Shown here: piece by piece, positions 19,037 to 28,345 of the stretch
Position numbering within the stretch: the first letter of the stretch is position 1
Layout: the number at the start of each line of letters is the position of its first letter
DNA from: Anthropogastromicrobium aceti
GTDB taxonomy: Bacteria > Bacillota > Clostridia > Lachnospirales > Lachnospiraceae
Length of the DNA stretch: 64,000 nt
Strand: one strand, 5' to 3'
Assembly (NCBI RefSeq): GCF_025567095.1
Contig: NZ_JAOQJH010000009.1
The notes under the pieces: model-generated
Databases searched by the model: none
Told to the model about the DNA's origin: nothing
What the model saw: the letters and a program-made list of their open reading frames with translations, nothing else
Program-made: the position numbers and the translations under genes

Positions 19037-19137
19037 CCCCTATTCCTCCCTTTTCGTATTTTTATTTGTTTTTTATTCGTTGTCTATTTTTCTTTTTTGC
19101 TTTTATTTTTGCCAGTATGATTGTTTAACTGCGTCTA

Positions 19138-20484
19138 TTATTTTCTTATATGTGCATTTTTGCGAAGTACCTCAACTACCTGATCTACATACTTTTCACA
19201 ATCATCTGGATCACTTGCCTCAACCATAACACGAATTAATGGTTCTGTTCCGCTCTCCCTTACAAGAATGCGTCCGCGATCTCCCAGTTCCTCTGTGATT
19301 CGTGCAACTGCTGCCTGAACATCTGCATCTTCTCTTGCTGCCACCTTATCCATTACTCGAACATTCGTCAGCTTCTGAGGATATGACACAAAACCACGTC
19401 TTAACTGAGAAAGTGTCTGCTTACCTAGTACCATTACTTCCATCATCTTAATTGCAGTAATAAGTCCATCTCCTGTTGCTGCATACTTGCTGAAAATAAT
19501 ATGACCAGACTGCTCACCGCCAAGACGATATCCATTTTCACTCATGCACTCATATACATACTTATCGCCAACAGCTGTCTTTTCATAAGAAATACCTGCT
19601 GCATCAAATGCTTTATACAAGCCAAAATTTGACATAACAGTTGTAACAACAGTATTATCAGCAAGCTCTCCCTTATTTTTCAGATATTTACCGCAAATAT
19701 AAAGGATTGCATCGCCATCTACTACATCTCCATTCTCATCTACGCAAAGACAGCGGTCTGCATCACCATCAAATGCAAATCCAACATCAAGGTGCTTCTC
19801 CTTTACCAAAGCCTGTAGTCCCTGAATATGAGTAGAACCGCAATTTGTATTAATATTAGTTCCATCTGGCTCGTTATTGATCACATATGTTTTTGCACCA
19901 AGTGCATCAAAAACATTCTTTGCAATCATCCAAGCACTTCCATTTGCACAGTCCAGACCGACACGCATATTTCTAAAGGAACACAGTGCCAGAGACATTA
20001 AATATCCAAGATAGCGGTTTCTTCCTGCTGCATAGTCTACTGTACAGCCAATATTTTCCTTTGTCGCATATGGCACATTCTTCTTATCTTCATCAAGATA
20101 CTTTTCAATCTCATCAATGACATATTCCTGCATCTTTTCACCCTTATCATTGATCAGCTTGATTCCATTATCGTAGAATGGATTATGACTTGCAGAAATC
20201 ATAATTCCACAATCGAAATCCTCTGTACGAACAACATATGATACGCTTGGTGTTGTGGTAACATGAAGAAGATAAGCATCTGCACCAGAAGCAGTTAAGC
20301 CTGCAACAAGTGCATATTCAAACATGTAGCTGCTTCGTCTCGTATCCTTTCCGATTACTACCTTGCACTTATGCTCCCTTCCAAAATACCAGCCAATAAA
20401 ACGACCTACCTCAAATGCATGCTCAACTGTTAAATCTACATTTGCCTCACCGCGAAAACCATCTGTTCCAAAATACTTTCCCAT
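19138..20484 (-). CDS. glmM: phosphoglucosamine mutase
   Basis: 448 residues. Interconverts glucosamine-6-phosphate and glucosamine-1-phosphate for UDP-GlcNAc synthesis. FGTDGFRG at the N-terminus, the phosphoserine loop ISASHNPFYDNG (Ser99), the metal loop DGDADRCL and the sugar loop GGEQSGHI are all present, with the phosphate-binding RESGTEPLIRVM at the end. It sits in the envelope precursor cluster upstream of GH105. Confidence 0.97.
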   Translation of the reverse strand: MGKYFGTDGFRGEANVDLTVEHAFEVGRFIGWYFGREHKCKVVIGKDTRRSSYMFEYALVAGLTASGADAYLLHVTTTPSVSYVVRTEDFDCGIMISASHNPFYDNGIKLINDKGEKMQEYVIDEIEKYLDEDKKNVPYATKENIGCTVDYAAGRNRYLGYLMSLALCSFRNMRVGLDCANGSAWMIAKNVFDALGAKTYVINNEPDGTNINTNCGSTHIQGLQALVKEKHLDVGFAFDGDADRCLCVDENGDVVDGDAILYICGKYLKNKGELADNTVVTTVMSNFGLYKAFDAAGISYEKTAVGDKYVYECMSENGYRLGGEQSGHIIFSKYAATGDGLITAIKMMEVMVLGKQTLSQLRRGFVSYPQKLTNVRVMDKVAAREDADVQAAVARITEELGDRGRILVRESGTEPLIRVMVEASDPDDCEKYVDQVVEVLRKNAHIRK

Positions 20485-20523
20485 TAATTCTGTCCTGCCC
20501 TTCGTTGATGTTAAAAAAACTTC

Positions 20524-21624
20524 TTATCTATGTAAAGCTTCCCAGCCATTCATAGCAGATGCAATAACTTTATCCATATCATAATACTTATATTCACCAA
20601 GGCGGCCGCCGAAAAATACTTTTTCCTGCTGTTGTGCCTTCTCGCGATATTTCTGATAAAGCATTTGGTTTTTCTCATTATTTACCGGATAGTAAGGTTC
20701 CATGCCTTCCTTCCAGTCAGTAGAATATTCCTTTGAAATTACTGTTTTAGGCTGTGTTCCAAACTCAAAATGCTTATGCTCAATTACTCTCGTATAAGGT
20801 GTCTCTCTGTCTGTATAGTTAACAACTGCTACACCCTGATAATTATCTGTATCAAGCACTTCTGTCTCAAAACGCACAGTACGATACTCAAGTTTTCCAA
20901 AGCAATACTCAAAATACTCATCGATTGCTCCTGTATAAACTACTTTATCAGCCATTGACATCCATTTTTCCTTTTCTGTAAGGAAATCAACACTGGTCTT
21001 TATATCAGCACCCTCAAATAATGCATCTATCAACTTATTATAGCCGCCAATCGGGATTCCCTGATATAAATCATTAAAATAATTATTATCATATGTAAAG
21101 CGCACTGGGAGTCTCTTTATAATAAAACTCGGAAGCTCACTGCAGTCGCGTCCCCACTGTTTTTCCGTATAACCCTTTACAAGCTTCTCATAAATATCTC
21201 TTCCTACAAGCGCAATTGCCTGTTCCTCAAGATTTTTAGGTTCTCCCGTAATCTCTGACTTTTGTTTGTCAATGATTGCCTTTGCTTCCTGTGGTGTACT
21301 AATTCCCCACATACGGCTAAACGTATTCATATTAAACGGCATATTATAAATCTCACCCTTATAATTAGCTACCGGGCTGTTTGTATAACGATTAAATTCT
21401 ACAAAAGAATTTACAAAATCCCATACCTTGCGATTACTTGTATGGAAAATATGAGCACCATATTTGTGAACATTAATTCCTTCAATCTCTTCACAGTAAA
21501 TATTTCCGCCGATATGGCTGCGTCTTTCTAACACAAGGCAGCTCTTTCCTGCTTGCTTTGCATGCCAGGCAATAACTGCTGAATAAAGTCCAGCTCCTAC
21601 TAATATATAATCGTAATGCTTCAT
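20524..21624 (-). CDS. glf: UDP-galactopyranose mutase
   Basis: 366 residues. FAD enzyme converting UDP-Galp to UDP-Galf, the donor for galactofuranose in surface glycans. The N-terminal YDYILVGAGLYSAV dinucleotide-binding motif, the RRSHIGGNIY segment, HKYGAHIFHT and the late FGGRLGEYKYYDMDKVI are diagnostic. The frame is open to 21741, but AGAGGTG directly precedes the ATG at 21624 and homologues start there. Its presence implies the cell makes a Galf-containing polymer, fitting the BY-kinase and LCP genes nearby. Confidence 0.96.
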   Translation of the reverse strand: MKHYDYILVGAGLYSAVIAWHAKQAGKSCLVLERRSHIGGNIYCEEIEGINVHKYGAHIFHTSNRKVWDFVNSFVEFNRYTNSPVANYKGEIYNMPFNMNTFSRMWGISTPQEAKAIIDKQKSEITGEPKNLEEQAIALVGRDIYEKLVKGYTEKQWGRDCSELPSFIIKRLPVRFTYDNNYFNDLYQGIPIGGYNKLIDALFEGADIKTSVDFLTEKEKWMSMADKVVYTGAIDEYFEYCFGKLEYRTVRFETEVLDTDNYQGVAVVNYTDRETPYTRVIEHKHFEFGTQPKTVISKEYSTDWKEGMEPYYPVNNEKNQMLYQKYREKAQQQEKVFFGGRLGEYKYYDMDKVIASAMNGWEALHR

Positions 21625-21649
21625 AATCACCTCTTCTGCATTTTTGAAA

Positions 21650-21898
21650 TCACATATAATAATTGCGCTCCCATCTGTCATAAAACGGCATAGGGCGCAG
21701 AAAACAAAGCTTTGCCGGATCTGCATTATGATATAAATCAATCATTTTCTGACGCTGCTTTGGTGTGAGATTAATCCACTCCATATAATCAAGCTCACAA
21801 TTAGCCATCGGCGATGAACAGCACTGACAGTCCAGTTTTCTAAGCAGACTTACCATTCGCGTTGCTTTGCACTTTGGGCAAATAAATACATACATCAT
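21650..21898 (-). CDS. small protein with zinc-ribbon-like Cys pairs
   Basis: 82 residues. A CPKC pair near the N-terminus and CQCC at about residues 24-27 could form a zinc ribbon. The rest is polar (LTPKQRQKMIDLYHN) with a C-terminus rich in Arg and Tyr. The family is not recognised. It lies between glf and the LCP gene, 25 bases ahead of glf, and is probably in the same transcript. Two adjacent Met codons are possible starts. Confidence 0.6.
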   Translation of the reverse strand: MMYVFICPKCKATRMVSLLRKLDCQCCSSPMANCELDYMEWINLTPKQRQKMIDLYHNADPAKLCFLRPMPFYDRWERNYYM

Positions 21899-21931
21899 AA
21901 TAATCTGATAACCCTTCCTTTTCCATCATTT

Positions 21932-23281
21932 TTATTCATAGATGGTAGATTGCAGATAGCTTTTATTTGCCCCAAAATCAACAGCCAGAACTTCCTGATT
22001 AGCCCCCATAATTGCATTGCTCCATGTGCCGTCCGCCGGAACTCTCGCCTGAACCATATCATAATTCAGATATAAAACTGACTGCATCAGCAGTGAGCAC
22101 ATTTTGGAATCTGAAATATTTGTTGAAATATCTGGCAAAATAGATTCTACTGCTTTATAAATCGTAACTACATTTGCCTTTTTAACCTTCTCCAACAGTG
22201 CATTCATTACAGTTCTCTGTCTCTGTGTTCTTGCAAAATCATTTCCAATCTTACGGATTCGTGCATAGCCAAGCGCCTGTTTTCCCGTCAGTGTAATCTG
22301 ACCGCCAGTAAACTGTTCGTCCACAAAGCCATCACGATCTGCGACTCCACTAACCTGATTGTATTCTGCAATATAGCCATTAATCCATTGCACCTCCGCC
22401 TGTTCCACATTGATGGTAACACCGCCAAAAGCATCAATAACATCAACAAAGCTAAAAAAATCAACCTGCGCATAATAGTCAATGCCCAGCTTATAATTTT
22501 CTTCAATTGTCTGAATCAGCAATGCCGCTCCGCCTCTTGAATACGCCTCATTTATACGATTCTCTCCATACCCTGGAATTGTCACATAGCTGTCACGCAT
22601 AATAGATGTCATAACAAACTTTCTTTTATAAGGATTGATCGACACAACAATCATCGCATCTGATCTGGCATCATTTGAACCTGCTACTCTAGTATCAGTT
22701 CCAATCAGCAAAATATTGGTAACGCCTTTTTGTGTCAATACATCAGACTGTCTTTCATATGAAGTCTCATATGGCTTATAATTGGTCTGCGCAATGGTTG
22801 TACGCAAAAAAGCATAAACACCGGCAAGCGCCACAGCCATAATAATCAATATAATGATCAGCACCTTAAGCAGCTTGTGTAAAAAGCCCTTTTTCTTTTT
22901 TTCTTTTCGTGGCTTCTTTTCCGCCTTTTTGACCGTTTCCCTTACTTTTTGTTTTGTTTGTTTAGGACGTTTCTTTTTTTCTGCTTCCGGCACTGGCATC
23001 TTCTTTTCAATTTCAGGAGCTTTCTTTATAGCTTCATTCGATGCCTCTGGACCATAAATCGAGCGCTCATCTACAGGTGATGTTTCATTTGCTGTATTTG
23101 TATTTGGCTTTGGCCGGGTCTGTTTTCTTTGTCTTTGAATGGATTTGTCAGTTGACAAATCTTCATCCACAGCTTCATCCACAGACACTTCTCCTGCCTC
23201 AAGCTCCTCTGCCTTAATTCTTTCTTTTATCTCATATGCCTGGCGCAGTATTTTTTTCTCTTCTTCTGTTAAATCTGGCAT
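21932..23281 (-). CDS. LytR-CpsA-Psr (LCP) family glycopolymer ligase
   Basis: 449 residues: a long Lys/Glu/Pro-rich cytoplasmic N-terminus (about 1-125), one membrane helix (LLKVLIIILIIMAVALAGVY), and an extracellular LCP domain. LCP motifs seen: LLIGTDTR, ARSDAMIVVSI, the Arg-rich TSIMRDSYVTIPG and INEAYSRGG, and GKQALGYARIRKIGNDFARTQRQR split over the catalytic Arg cluster. LCP proteins transfer undecaprenyl-linked glycopolymers to peptidoglycan. GGAGG lies ahead of the ATG at 23281; the longer frame to 23350 runs into the promoter. Confidence 0.93.
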   Translation of the reverse strand: MPDLTEEEKKILRQAYEIKERIKAEELEAGEVSVDEAVDEDLSTDKSIQRQRKQTRPKPNTNTANETSPVDERSIYGPEASNEAIKKAPEIEKKMPVPEAEKKKRPKQTKQKVRETVKKAEKKPRKEKKKKGFLHKLLKVLIIILIIMAVALAGVYAFLRTTIAQTNYKPYETSYERQSDVLTQKGVTNILLIGTDTRVAGSNDARSDAMIVVSINPYKRKFVMTSIMRDSYVTIPGYGENRINEAYSRGGAALLIQTIEENYKLGIDYYAQVDFFSFVDVIDAFGGVTINVEQAEVQWINGYIAEYNQVSGVADRDGFVDEQFTGGQITLTGKQALGYARIRKIGNDFARTQRQRTVMNALLEKVKKANVVTIYKAVESILPDISTNISDSKMCSLLMQSVLYLNYDMVQARVPADGTWSNAIMGANQEVLAVDFGANKSYLQSTIYE

Positions 23282-23308
23282 ACTCGCCTCCTTTTTAGAA
23301 TAGTTAAA

Positions 23309-23350
23309 AGTTACGGTAACTATTATAGTATAGAAACCCTTGATTGGCAA
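23309..23350 (-). promoter_or_regulatory. LCP promoter with palindromic site
   Basis: On the minus strand TTGCCA (23350-23345), 17 bases, TATAAT (23327-23322). Immediately downstream is AGTTACCGTAACT (23321-23309), a 13-base palindrome around the expected transcription start, which could be a repressor site. Confidence 0.6.
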
Positions 23351-23362
23351 GAAATATCTGTA

Positions 23363-23432
23363 TCACAGTTCACGGATCATGTTACGAATGCCCTTCGGGC
23401 ATGCTGCAAATATTGGATATCTCGTGAACATC
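23363..23432. repeat. minimal hairpin derivative of the MITE-like repeat
   Basis: Starts TCACAGTTCACGGAT and ends ATCTCGTGAAC, matching the two ends of the 190-bp elements. The centre is reduced to ATGCCCTTCGGGCAT. It looks like an internal-deletion copy of about 70 bp between the LCP promoter and the terminator of the next gene. Confidence 0.65.
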
Positions 23433-23440
23433 AACCAAAT

Positions 23441-23476
23441 ATGGCCTGTCATACCCATTTGAATATGACAGGCCAT
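23441..23476 (-). terminator. terminator after the secreted protein gene
   Basis: ATGGCCTGTCATA, 10-base loop, TATGACAGGCCAT: a perfect 13-bp stem, about 20 bases past the stop at 23497 on the minus strand. Confidence 0.8.
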
Positions 23477-23496
23477 CTTATGTACAAACTTTATAA

Positions 23497-24813
23497 TTAC
23501 TCAGCTACTGTTACAGCTGTTTCTTCTTCTTCAACTGGTTCCTGTTCAGCATAGAACATTGCAACAACATTCTTTACAACATCGCGAAGCAGTGTTGCTG
23601 TCGGTGCCTCTGTATCAGTAATGGTAACACCATCTTCCTGTGTGAAGCTGCCAGACATAGAAACTTCTTCGTTTCCATCATTTGTTGTCAGAGCAATGCT
23701 CAGTCCATTGTCAAGTAATGTCAGTGCAACATTCATATTTACTGTCTCGCCATCCGCTGTAGCAGTCATATCCATACCAAAATCATTATCCTGTGCGGTA
23801 ATTGTTCCGTTTGCATTCATGATCTCAGTTCCGTCCTCTGTTACAACATAGTTAAAGGCTGTACCATCAAAGGACATATCAACCACAACAGTTGACTCAC
23901 CATTTACAACAGTAACATTCTCTGTCATAGTACCATCTGCATTTACTGTAGCTGTACCGTTTATAGTAGCACCCTCATCAAGCATCTGCTGAATCTGATC
24001 TGAAAGCTTGCTGCCATCTTCTGTCTGAAGTGGTGTTACATCAAATGAAGATACCATCTCCTCAACCAGAGAATTCATCATATCAACAATCATTCCCTTT
24101 GCATCTTCAACAGAAACATCTGGTGAAGCCATGTTGACTCCCTCTGCTGCTGCCTGAAGATAATCATCAAATACTGTTACAAGCTGTGATGCATCTGTTC
24201 CCTGAACCTGTGATAATAATACTGACATAGCATTATCAACTACATTCTCAACTGCCTTAACAGTGTTTACAATTGCCGGTCCGTCAAATGTAATTGTAGT
24301 AGATCCATCTTCTGCCGTCTGAATATCAAAATTTTCTGCCAGTGCAGTAAAATCATTCATCATAGAATCTACATCAAAATCAGTCTCTGCTTCAGTCTCT
24401 AATGCTGCAAAATCAATTGCCGGAATCTCAACCCAATCCTGATCAATACCAAACATTGGAAGCATTGAGCTGATATCAGAACCTAACAATTCACCATATG
24501 TACTTGCAATTTCAGCGACATTAATATAAAGATCACCAGAAACAACGCGAAGCACATCATTAAGACCATAGACTGTATCAGCCTCTTCTCCTGTAACAGA
24601 TGCCGGAAGTGTAACATTTGCTGAAACACTAACGCCATCCTCTGCAAACTGCTCTGCAGTTACAGAAAAAAGCATAGACTCTCCATCTGCTGTAAGAGAA
24701 AACTCACCTACATATGTAGATGGTGTAAACGCTGTTTCACTTTCTGCCATTACTGGCATTGTACTTCCCGCAGCCAACGCTGCACTCATAATTACCGCAA
24801 ATTTTCTTTTCAT
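23497..24813 (-). CDS. secreted protein of unknown function
   Basis: 438 residues with a clear signal peptide (MKRKFAVIMSAALAAGSTMPVMAES, likely cut after VMA). The mature protein is acidic, poor in Lys and Cys, and rich in Thr, Val and Asp, with repeated beta-strand-like units (GTATVNADGTMTENVTVVNGES style). No catalytic motif is recognised. It may be a surface or lipid-binding beta-rich protein. GGAGGACGAGG precedes the ATG at 24813; the in-frame start at 24882 is unsupported. It has its own promoter, palindrome and terminator, so it is monocistronic. Confidence 0.7.
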   Translation of the reverse strand: MKRKFAVIMSAALAAGSTMPVMAESETAFTPSTYVGEFSLTADGESMLFSVTAEQFAEDGVSVSANVTLPASVTGEEADTVYGLNDVLRVVSGDLYINVAEIASTYGELLGSDISSMLPMFGIDQDWVEIPAIDFAALETEAETDFDVDSMMNDFTALAENFDIQTAEDGSTTITFDGPAIVNTVKAVENVVDNAMSVLLSQVQGTDASQLVTVFDDYLQAAAEGVNMASPDVSVEDAKGMIVDMMNSLVEEMVSSFDVTPLQTEDGSKLSDQIQQMLDEGATINGTATVNADGTMTENVTVVNGESTVVVDMSFDGTAFNYVVTEDGTEIMNANGTITAQDNDFGMDMTATADGETVNMNVALTLLDNGLSIALTTNDGNEEVSMSGSFTQEDGVTITDTEAPTATLLRDVVKNVVAMFYAEQEPVEEEETAVTVAE

Positions 24814-24897
24814 ACCTCGTCCTCCTAAAATTAAAAATTTGATAACTTTGATTATCTGATTTGTTTTTCTTCCCCTTTTCATATGTGTGTCGTTTTC

Positions 24898-24927
24898 ATT
24901 ATATCACATTATGAACAATTTGTTCAA
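24898..24927 (-). promoter_or_regulatory. promoter of the secreted protein gene with 15-bp palindrome
   Basis: On the minus strand TTGAAC, 18 bases, TATAAT. The perfect inverted repeat TGAACAA-A-TTGTTCA at 24926-24912 covers most of the -35 and part of the spacer, the normal place for a repressor operator. Confidence 0.6.
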
Positions 24928-24974
24928 GTAAAAAAAAGCTAATTTTATTTTTTTGGTAAATTTTTATTTTTCTC

Positions 24975-25003
24975 TTGACAACTTTACATTATTGAAGTAA
25001 ACT
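24975..25003 (+). promoter_or_regulatory. promoter of the Trp T-box/importer operon
   Basis: TTGACA, 17 bases, TAAACT. It ends about 10 bases before the start of the T-box leader. Confidence 0.7.
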
Positions 25004-25014
25004 ACGTTCAAACA

Positions 25015-25304
25015 AGAAACCTGTGATTAAGAGTAAGTAGTCATGGTTGCGTGTTCACAGAGAGCTACTGTTGGTGGAAAGTAGCAGCACAGATTATGAT
25101 GAATGGGCTTATGAGGGCGGCCGAACGCGATTTTCGTTAGTAGCAGCCGACGGGGCGCGCAGCCCGTTATCCGTTGCGTATCGCATAGTTGTGCAGATTT
25201 TTCACATGAATGTGCGAGTTGAGTTGGATGCATTAGCATCAATATGGGTGGCACCGCAGGATTAACAGTCTTGTCCCATTAGGATTGGGATAGGGCTTTT
25301 TTTG
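25015..25304 (+). ncRNA. T-box leader, tryptophan type
   Basis: Stem I elements: AGTAAGTAG, the AGAGAG after GTTCAC, and GGTGGAAAGTAGCAGC. The specifier reads UGG at 25104-25106, directly after GAA. The T-box GGGTGGCACCGCAG is at 25246-25259. A terminator follows, 25267-25297 (AGTCTTGTCCCA with TGGGATAGGGCT), with seven to eight T. UGG is the only tryptophan codon, which matches the TrpX-like importer downstream. Uncharged tRNA-Trp should allow read-through. Confidence 0.92.
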
Positions 25305-25429
25305 TTACAAAAATTTCTTTCTCCCGATCTATCTAACTCACTAACTGATGCCTACGAATTGCTCCGTTGTTTTTAGGCTTTTGCCCCTGGCATCCTACAA
25401 ATTTTATTCATCAAAAGGAGAACACTATT

Positions 25430-26530
25430 ATGAGAAAAAATTATTTAACCTGTGCCGCACTGATTTCTGCAATGAGCATGAGCACCATTGCATCTGCACC
25501 TGTATTTGCATCCGACAATAACGATGTCCAAACATTTAAGATTGGTATCTGCAACTATGTTGATGACGCTTCTTTAAACCAGATCGTTTCTAATATTGAA
25601 AAGCAGCTTGAAAAAATTGAAAAAGATTCTGACGGTGCTGTTTCTTTTGAAGTCACAACAGAAAATTGTATGGCTGATGCCACTGTTCTTGATCAGATCA
25701 TTGCAAACTTCATCGCAGATGACGTGGATTTGATGGTTGGTGTTGCCACCCCTGTTGCCATGGCAATGCAGGCAGCTACCGAAGACAACGAGATTCCTGT
25801 TGTTTTTGCAGCTGTATCTGACCCAGTTTCTACTGGACTTGTAGAGTCCATGGAAGAGCCTGGTGCAAATATTACCGGTACTTCTGACTACTTAGACACA
25901 ACTGCTGTTATGGATCTTTTATTTGCTGCTGATGAAGAAGCCGATCATATCGCCCTTCTATATGATCAGGGTCAGGATTCTTCCACAACTGCAATCGAAG
26001 AAGCTAAGAAATACCTCGACGATAAGGGCGTTGATTACACAGAATACACTGGAACAACAGTTGACGAAGTTATGTTAGCAGCTGATTCTATCATCGCAGA
26101 CGGTGCTGACGCAGTCTTTACACCATCTGACAACACCATCATGACAGCTGAACTTTCCATCTATGAGGAATTAGCAGAAGCTGGCATTCCGCATTATGCA
26201 GGTGCTGATTCTTTCGCATTAAACGGTGCTTTCTGTGGATATGGCGTTGACTATATTAATTTAGGTGTTGAGACAGCAAACATGATTAACAGCATCTTAG
26301 TTGACGGTGAAGAACCTGCAAAAACACCTGTCATGACATTTGACAATGGTATTGCAACTATCAACACCGAAGTATGCGATCAGTTAGGCTATGACTTCGA
26401 TGAAATCAGTAAGACATTTGAGCCACTCTGCACTGCTGTAAATGGCATCGAGACTGCAGAAGAATTTGAAGAAGAATCAGAAAGTGAAACTGAGACTGAA
26501 GAAGAATCTACAGAGGCTCAGGAAAAATAA
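25430..26530 (+). CDS. trpX: ABC importer substrate-binding protein, TrpX-like
   Basis: 366 residues of the PF04392 type. It has a signal peptide (ALISAMSMSTIASAPVFA) without a lipobox Cys, then a two-lobed binding protein with IVFAAVSDPVS-like and ITGTSDY motifs typical of the family. It ends in an acidic Glu/Ser/Thr tail (about 20 residues). The Trp-type T-box upstream is the main reason for assigning tryptophan; the protein alone would only be an ABC_sub_bind member. The ATG at 25430 has AAAAGGAG ahead; earlier in-frame codons lie in the leader. Forms an operon with the two genes downstream. Confidence 0.82.
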   Translation: MRKNYLTCAALISAMSMSTIASAPVFASDNNDVQTFKIGICNYVDDASLNQIVSNIEKQLEKIEKDSDGAVSFEVTTENCMADATVLDQIIANFIADDVDLMVGVATPVAMAMQAATEDNEIPVVFAAVSDPVSTGLVESMEEPGANITGTSDYLDTTAVMDLLFAADEEADHIALLYDQGQDSSTTAIEEAKKYLDDKGVDYTEYTGTTVDEVMLAADSIIADGADAVFTPSDNTIMTAELSIYEELAEAGIPHYAGADSFALNGAFCGYGVDYINLGVETANMINSILVDGEEPAKTPVMTFDNGIATINTEVCDQLGYDFDEISKTFEPLCTAVNGIETAEEFEEESESETETEEESTEAQEK

Positions 26531-26562
26531 ATTTTAGTAATAAAAATCAAAGGGGTTTTCTC

Positions 26563-27489
26563 GTGGATATTCAAACATTATTGTCACTGGGACAGACTGC
26601 TCTTGAACTTGGTTTAATCTGTTCCCTTACAGTTCTTGCATTATTTTTAAGCTATTCCATGTTAAATGTCTGTGATCTTTCTACAGATGGATGTTTTACT
26701 CTGGGCGCCGCAGTCGGCGCTCAGATTGCACTGATGGGTCATCCATTTTTAGCAATTCTTGCTGCTATGGGGGCCGGTATTCTATCTGGTTTTGTCACCG
26801 GCACATTGCAGACAAAATTTGGCATTAACAGTCTGCTTGCCGGTATTGTAGTCAATACTGGTCTTTACTCTGTCAACATTGCCGTTATGGGCGGTTCCTC
26901 TCTTTTAAATATGAACAAAACTGTGACGGTATTTACAATGATGAAAGGACTCCTCTCGGGCTCGCCGCTTGCCAGCTATTATAAACTGATTGTGGCACTG
27001 ATTGCAGTTATTCTTGTCGTTGCGCTGCTGACATTGTTTCTTGGTACCCGTCTTGGTCTTGCAATCCGTGCAACTGGAAACAACCCGATTATGGTAAAAT
27101 CTTCTTCTATTAATACTGTTTTTACCACCATTGTTGGTCTTTGTGTTGCTAATGCATTTACCGGTTTGTCAGGCTGTCTGCTTGCGCAATATCAGAAATC
27201 CGTCAATATTGACATTGGATCTGGTATGGTTACGATTGCACTTGCCTCACTGTTAATTGGTGCAACAATACTCGGACGCGGAAAAATTGTTACACGTGCC
27301 GTTGGTGTCGTACTCGGTTCCTTCATTTTCCGCCTTGTCTACACCATCGCACTTCGTTTCCATCTTCCGGCATTCATGCTCAAGCTGGTATCTTCTATCA
27401 TTGTCGTCATTGCACTGTCTTTCCCATATTTGAAGACACAGCTCCCAATGATGAAGCGCCGACTAACTCATTCAAAAAATAATAGATAA
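26563..27489 (+). CDS. trpY: ABC importer permease, TrpY-like
   Basis: 308 residues with about eight membrane helices, of the branched-chain amino acid/LivH-like permease type used by PF04392 systems. The motif LCDLSTDGCFTLGAAVGAQ-type region (LNVCDLSTDGCFTLG) is characteristic. Start codon is GTG, with AGGGG 8 bases ahead. It lies 32 bases after the binding protein gene. Confidence 0.82.
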   Translation: MDIQTLLSLGQTALELGLICSLTVLALFLSYSMLNVCDLSTDGCFTLGAAVGAQIALMGHPFLAILAAMGAGILSGFVTGTLQTKFGINSLLAGIVVNTGLYSVNIAVMGGSSLLNMNKTVTVFTMMKGLLSGSPLASYYKLIVALIAVILVVALLTLFLGTRLGLAIRATGNNPIMVKSSSINTVFTTIVGLCVANAFTGLSGCLLAQYQKSVNIDIGSGMVTIALASLLIGATILGRGKIVTRAVGVVLGSFIFRLVYTIALRFHLPAFMLKLVSSIIVVIALSFPYLKTQLPMMKRRLTHSKNNR

Positions 27490-27535
27490 TTTGTACCTGA
27501 CTGCAAAGCAGGCTACGGAAAGGCATTTGTAAGCT

Positions 27536-28321
27536 ATGCTTGAACTAAAAAATGTTTCGAAAACCTTTAATCCTGGCACAGTAAATGAAAAAAAAGCCCT
27601 TGATAAACTTTCTTTAAATTTAAATGAAGGCGATTTTGTTACCATCATCGGTGCAAACGGTGCTGGTAAATCTACGCTGTTTAATGCAATCTGCGGTACC
27701 TTCTACACTGATGAGGGACAGATCATTCTTGACGGTGAGGATATAACACTTCAGCCAGACTATATACGAGCAAAAAAAATCGGTCATCTGTTTCAGGATC
27801 CCATGAGCGGCACTGCTCCTGGCATGACCATTGAAGAAAATATGGCTCTCGCAGGTTCAAAAGGCGGCTGGCTCTCTCACGTAAGCAAAAAAGAAAAGGA
27901 ACTGTTTCGTGAAAAGCTCCGTCCTTTGAATATGGGACTTGAAGATCGCATGCATCAGCCTGTCGGACTTCTCTCTGGCGGACAGCGTCAGGCTCTTACT
28001 CTTGTAATGGCGACCATCAACCCTCCAAAGCTGCTGCTTCTTGATGAGCATACTGCAGCTCTTGATCCTGGCACTGCCGAGAAGGTGCTAAATCTAACCA
28101 AGTCTATTATTGCTGAGCACCATTTAACTTGCATGATGATCACACATAACATGCAGTCAGCTCTTGAACTTGGCAATCGTACCTTTATGATGAACAGCGG
28201 ACACATCATTTTCGATACAGCAAATGAAGAGCGCTCAAAGCTTACCGTAAATGATCTGCTTGAGCGCTTCAAGGAAGGTGTTGGAAAGCAGCTTGACAAC
28301 GACCGCATGCTGCTCTCCTGA
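27536..28321 (+). CDS. trpZ: ABC importer ATPase, TrpZ-like
   Basis: 261 residues. Walker A is GANGAGKST, the signature is LLSGGQRQALTL, Walker B is KLLLLDEHTAALD, and the switch His is in MMITHNM. The HTAALDP form of the D-loop region is usual in this subfamily. It powers the importer with the two preceding genes and is the last gene before the terminator at 28359. Confidence 0.85.
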   Translation: MLELKNVSKTFNPGTVNEKKALDKLSLNLNEGDFVTIIGANGAGKSTLFNAICGTFYTDEGQIILDGEDITLQPDYIRAKKIGHLFQDPMSGTAPGMTIEENMALAGSKGGWLSHVSKKEKELFREKLRPLNMGLEDRMHQPVGLLSGGQRQALTLVMATINPPKLLLLDEHTAALDPGTAEKVLNLTKSIIAEHHLTCMMITHNMQSALELGNRTFMMNSGHIIFDTANEERSKLTVNDLLERFKEGVGKQLDNDRMLLS

Positions 28322-28345
28322 TATTTAACTATTAAAAATTTATAT

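Noticed and set aside
25047..25265. 72-residue plus-strand frame upstream of the importer
   Set aside because: It covers the T-box leader; base pairing and specifier signals explain the sequence.
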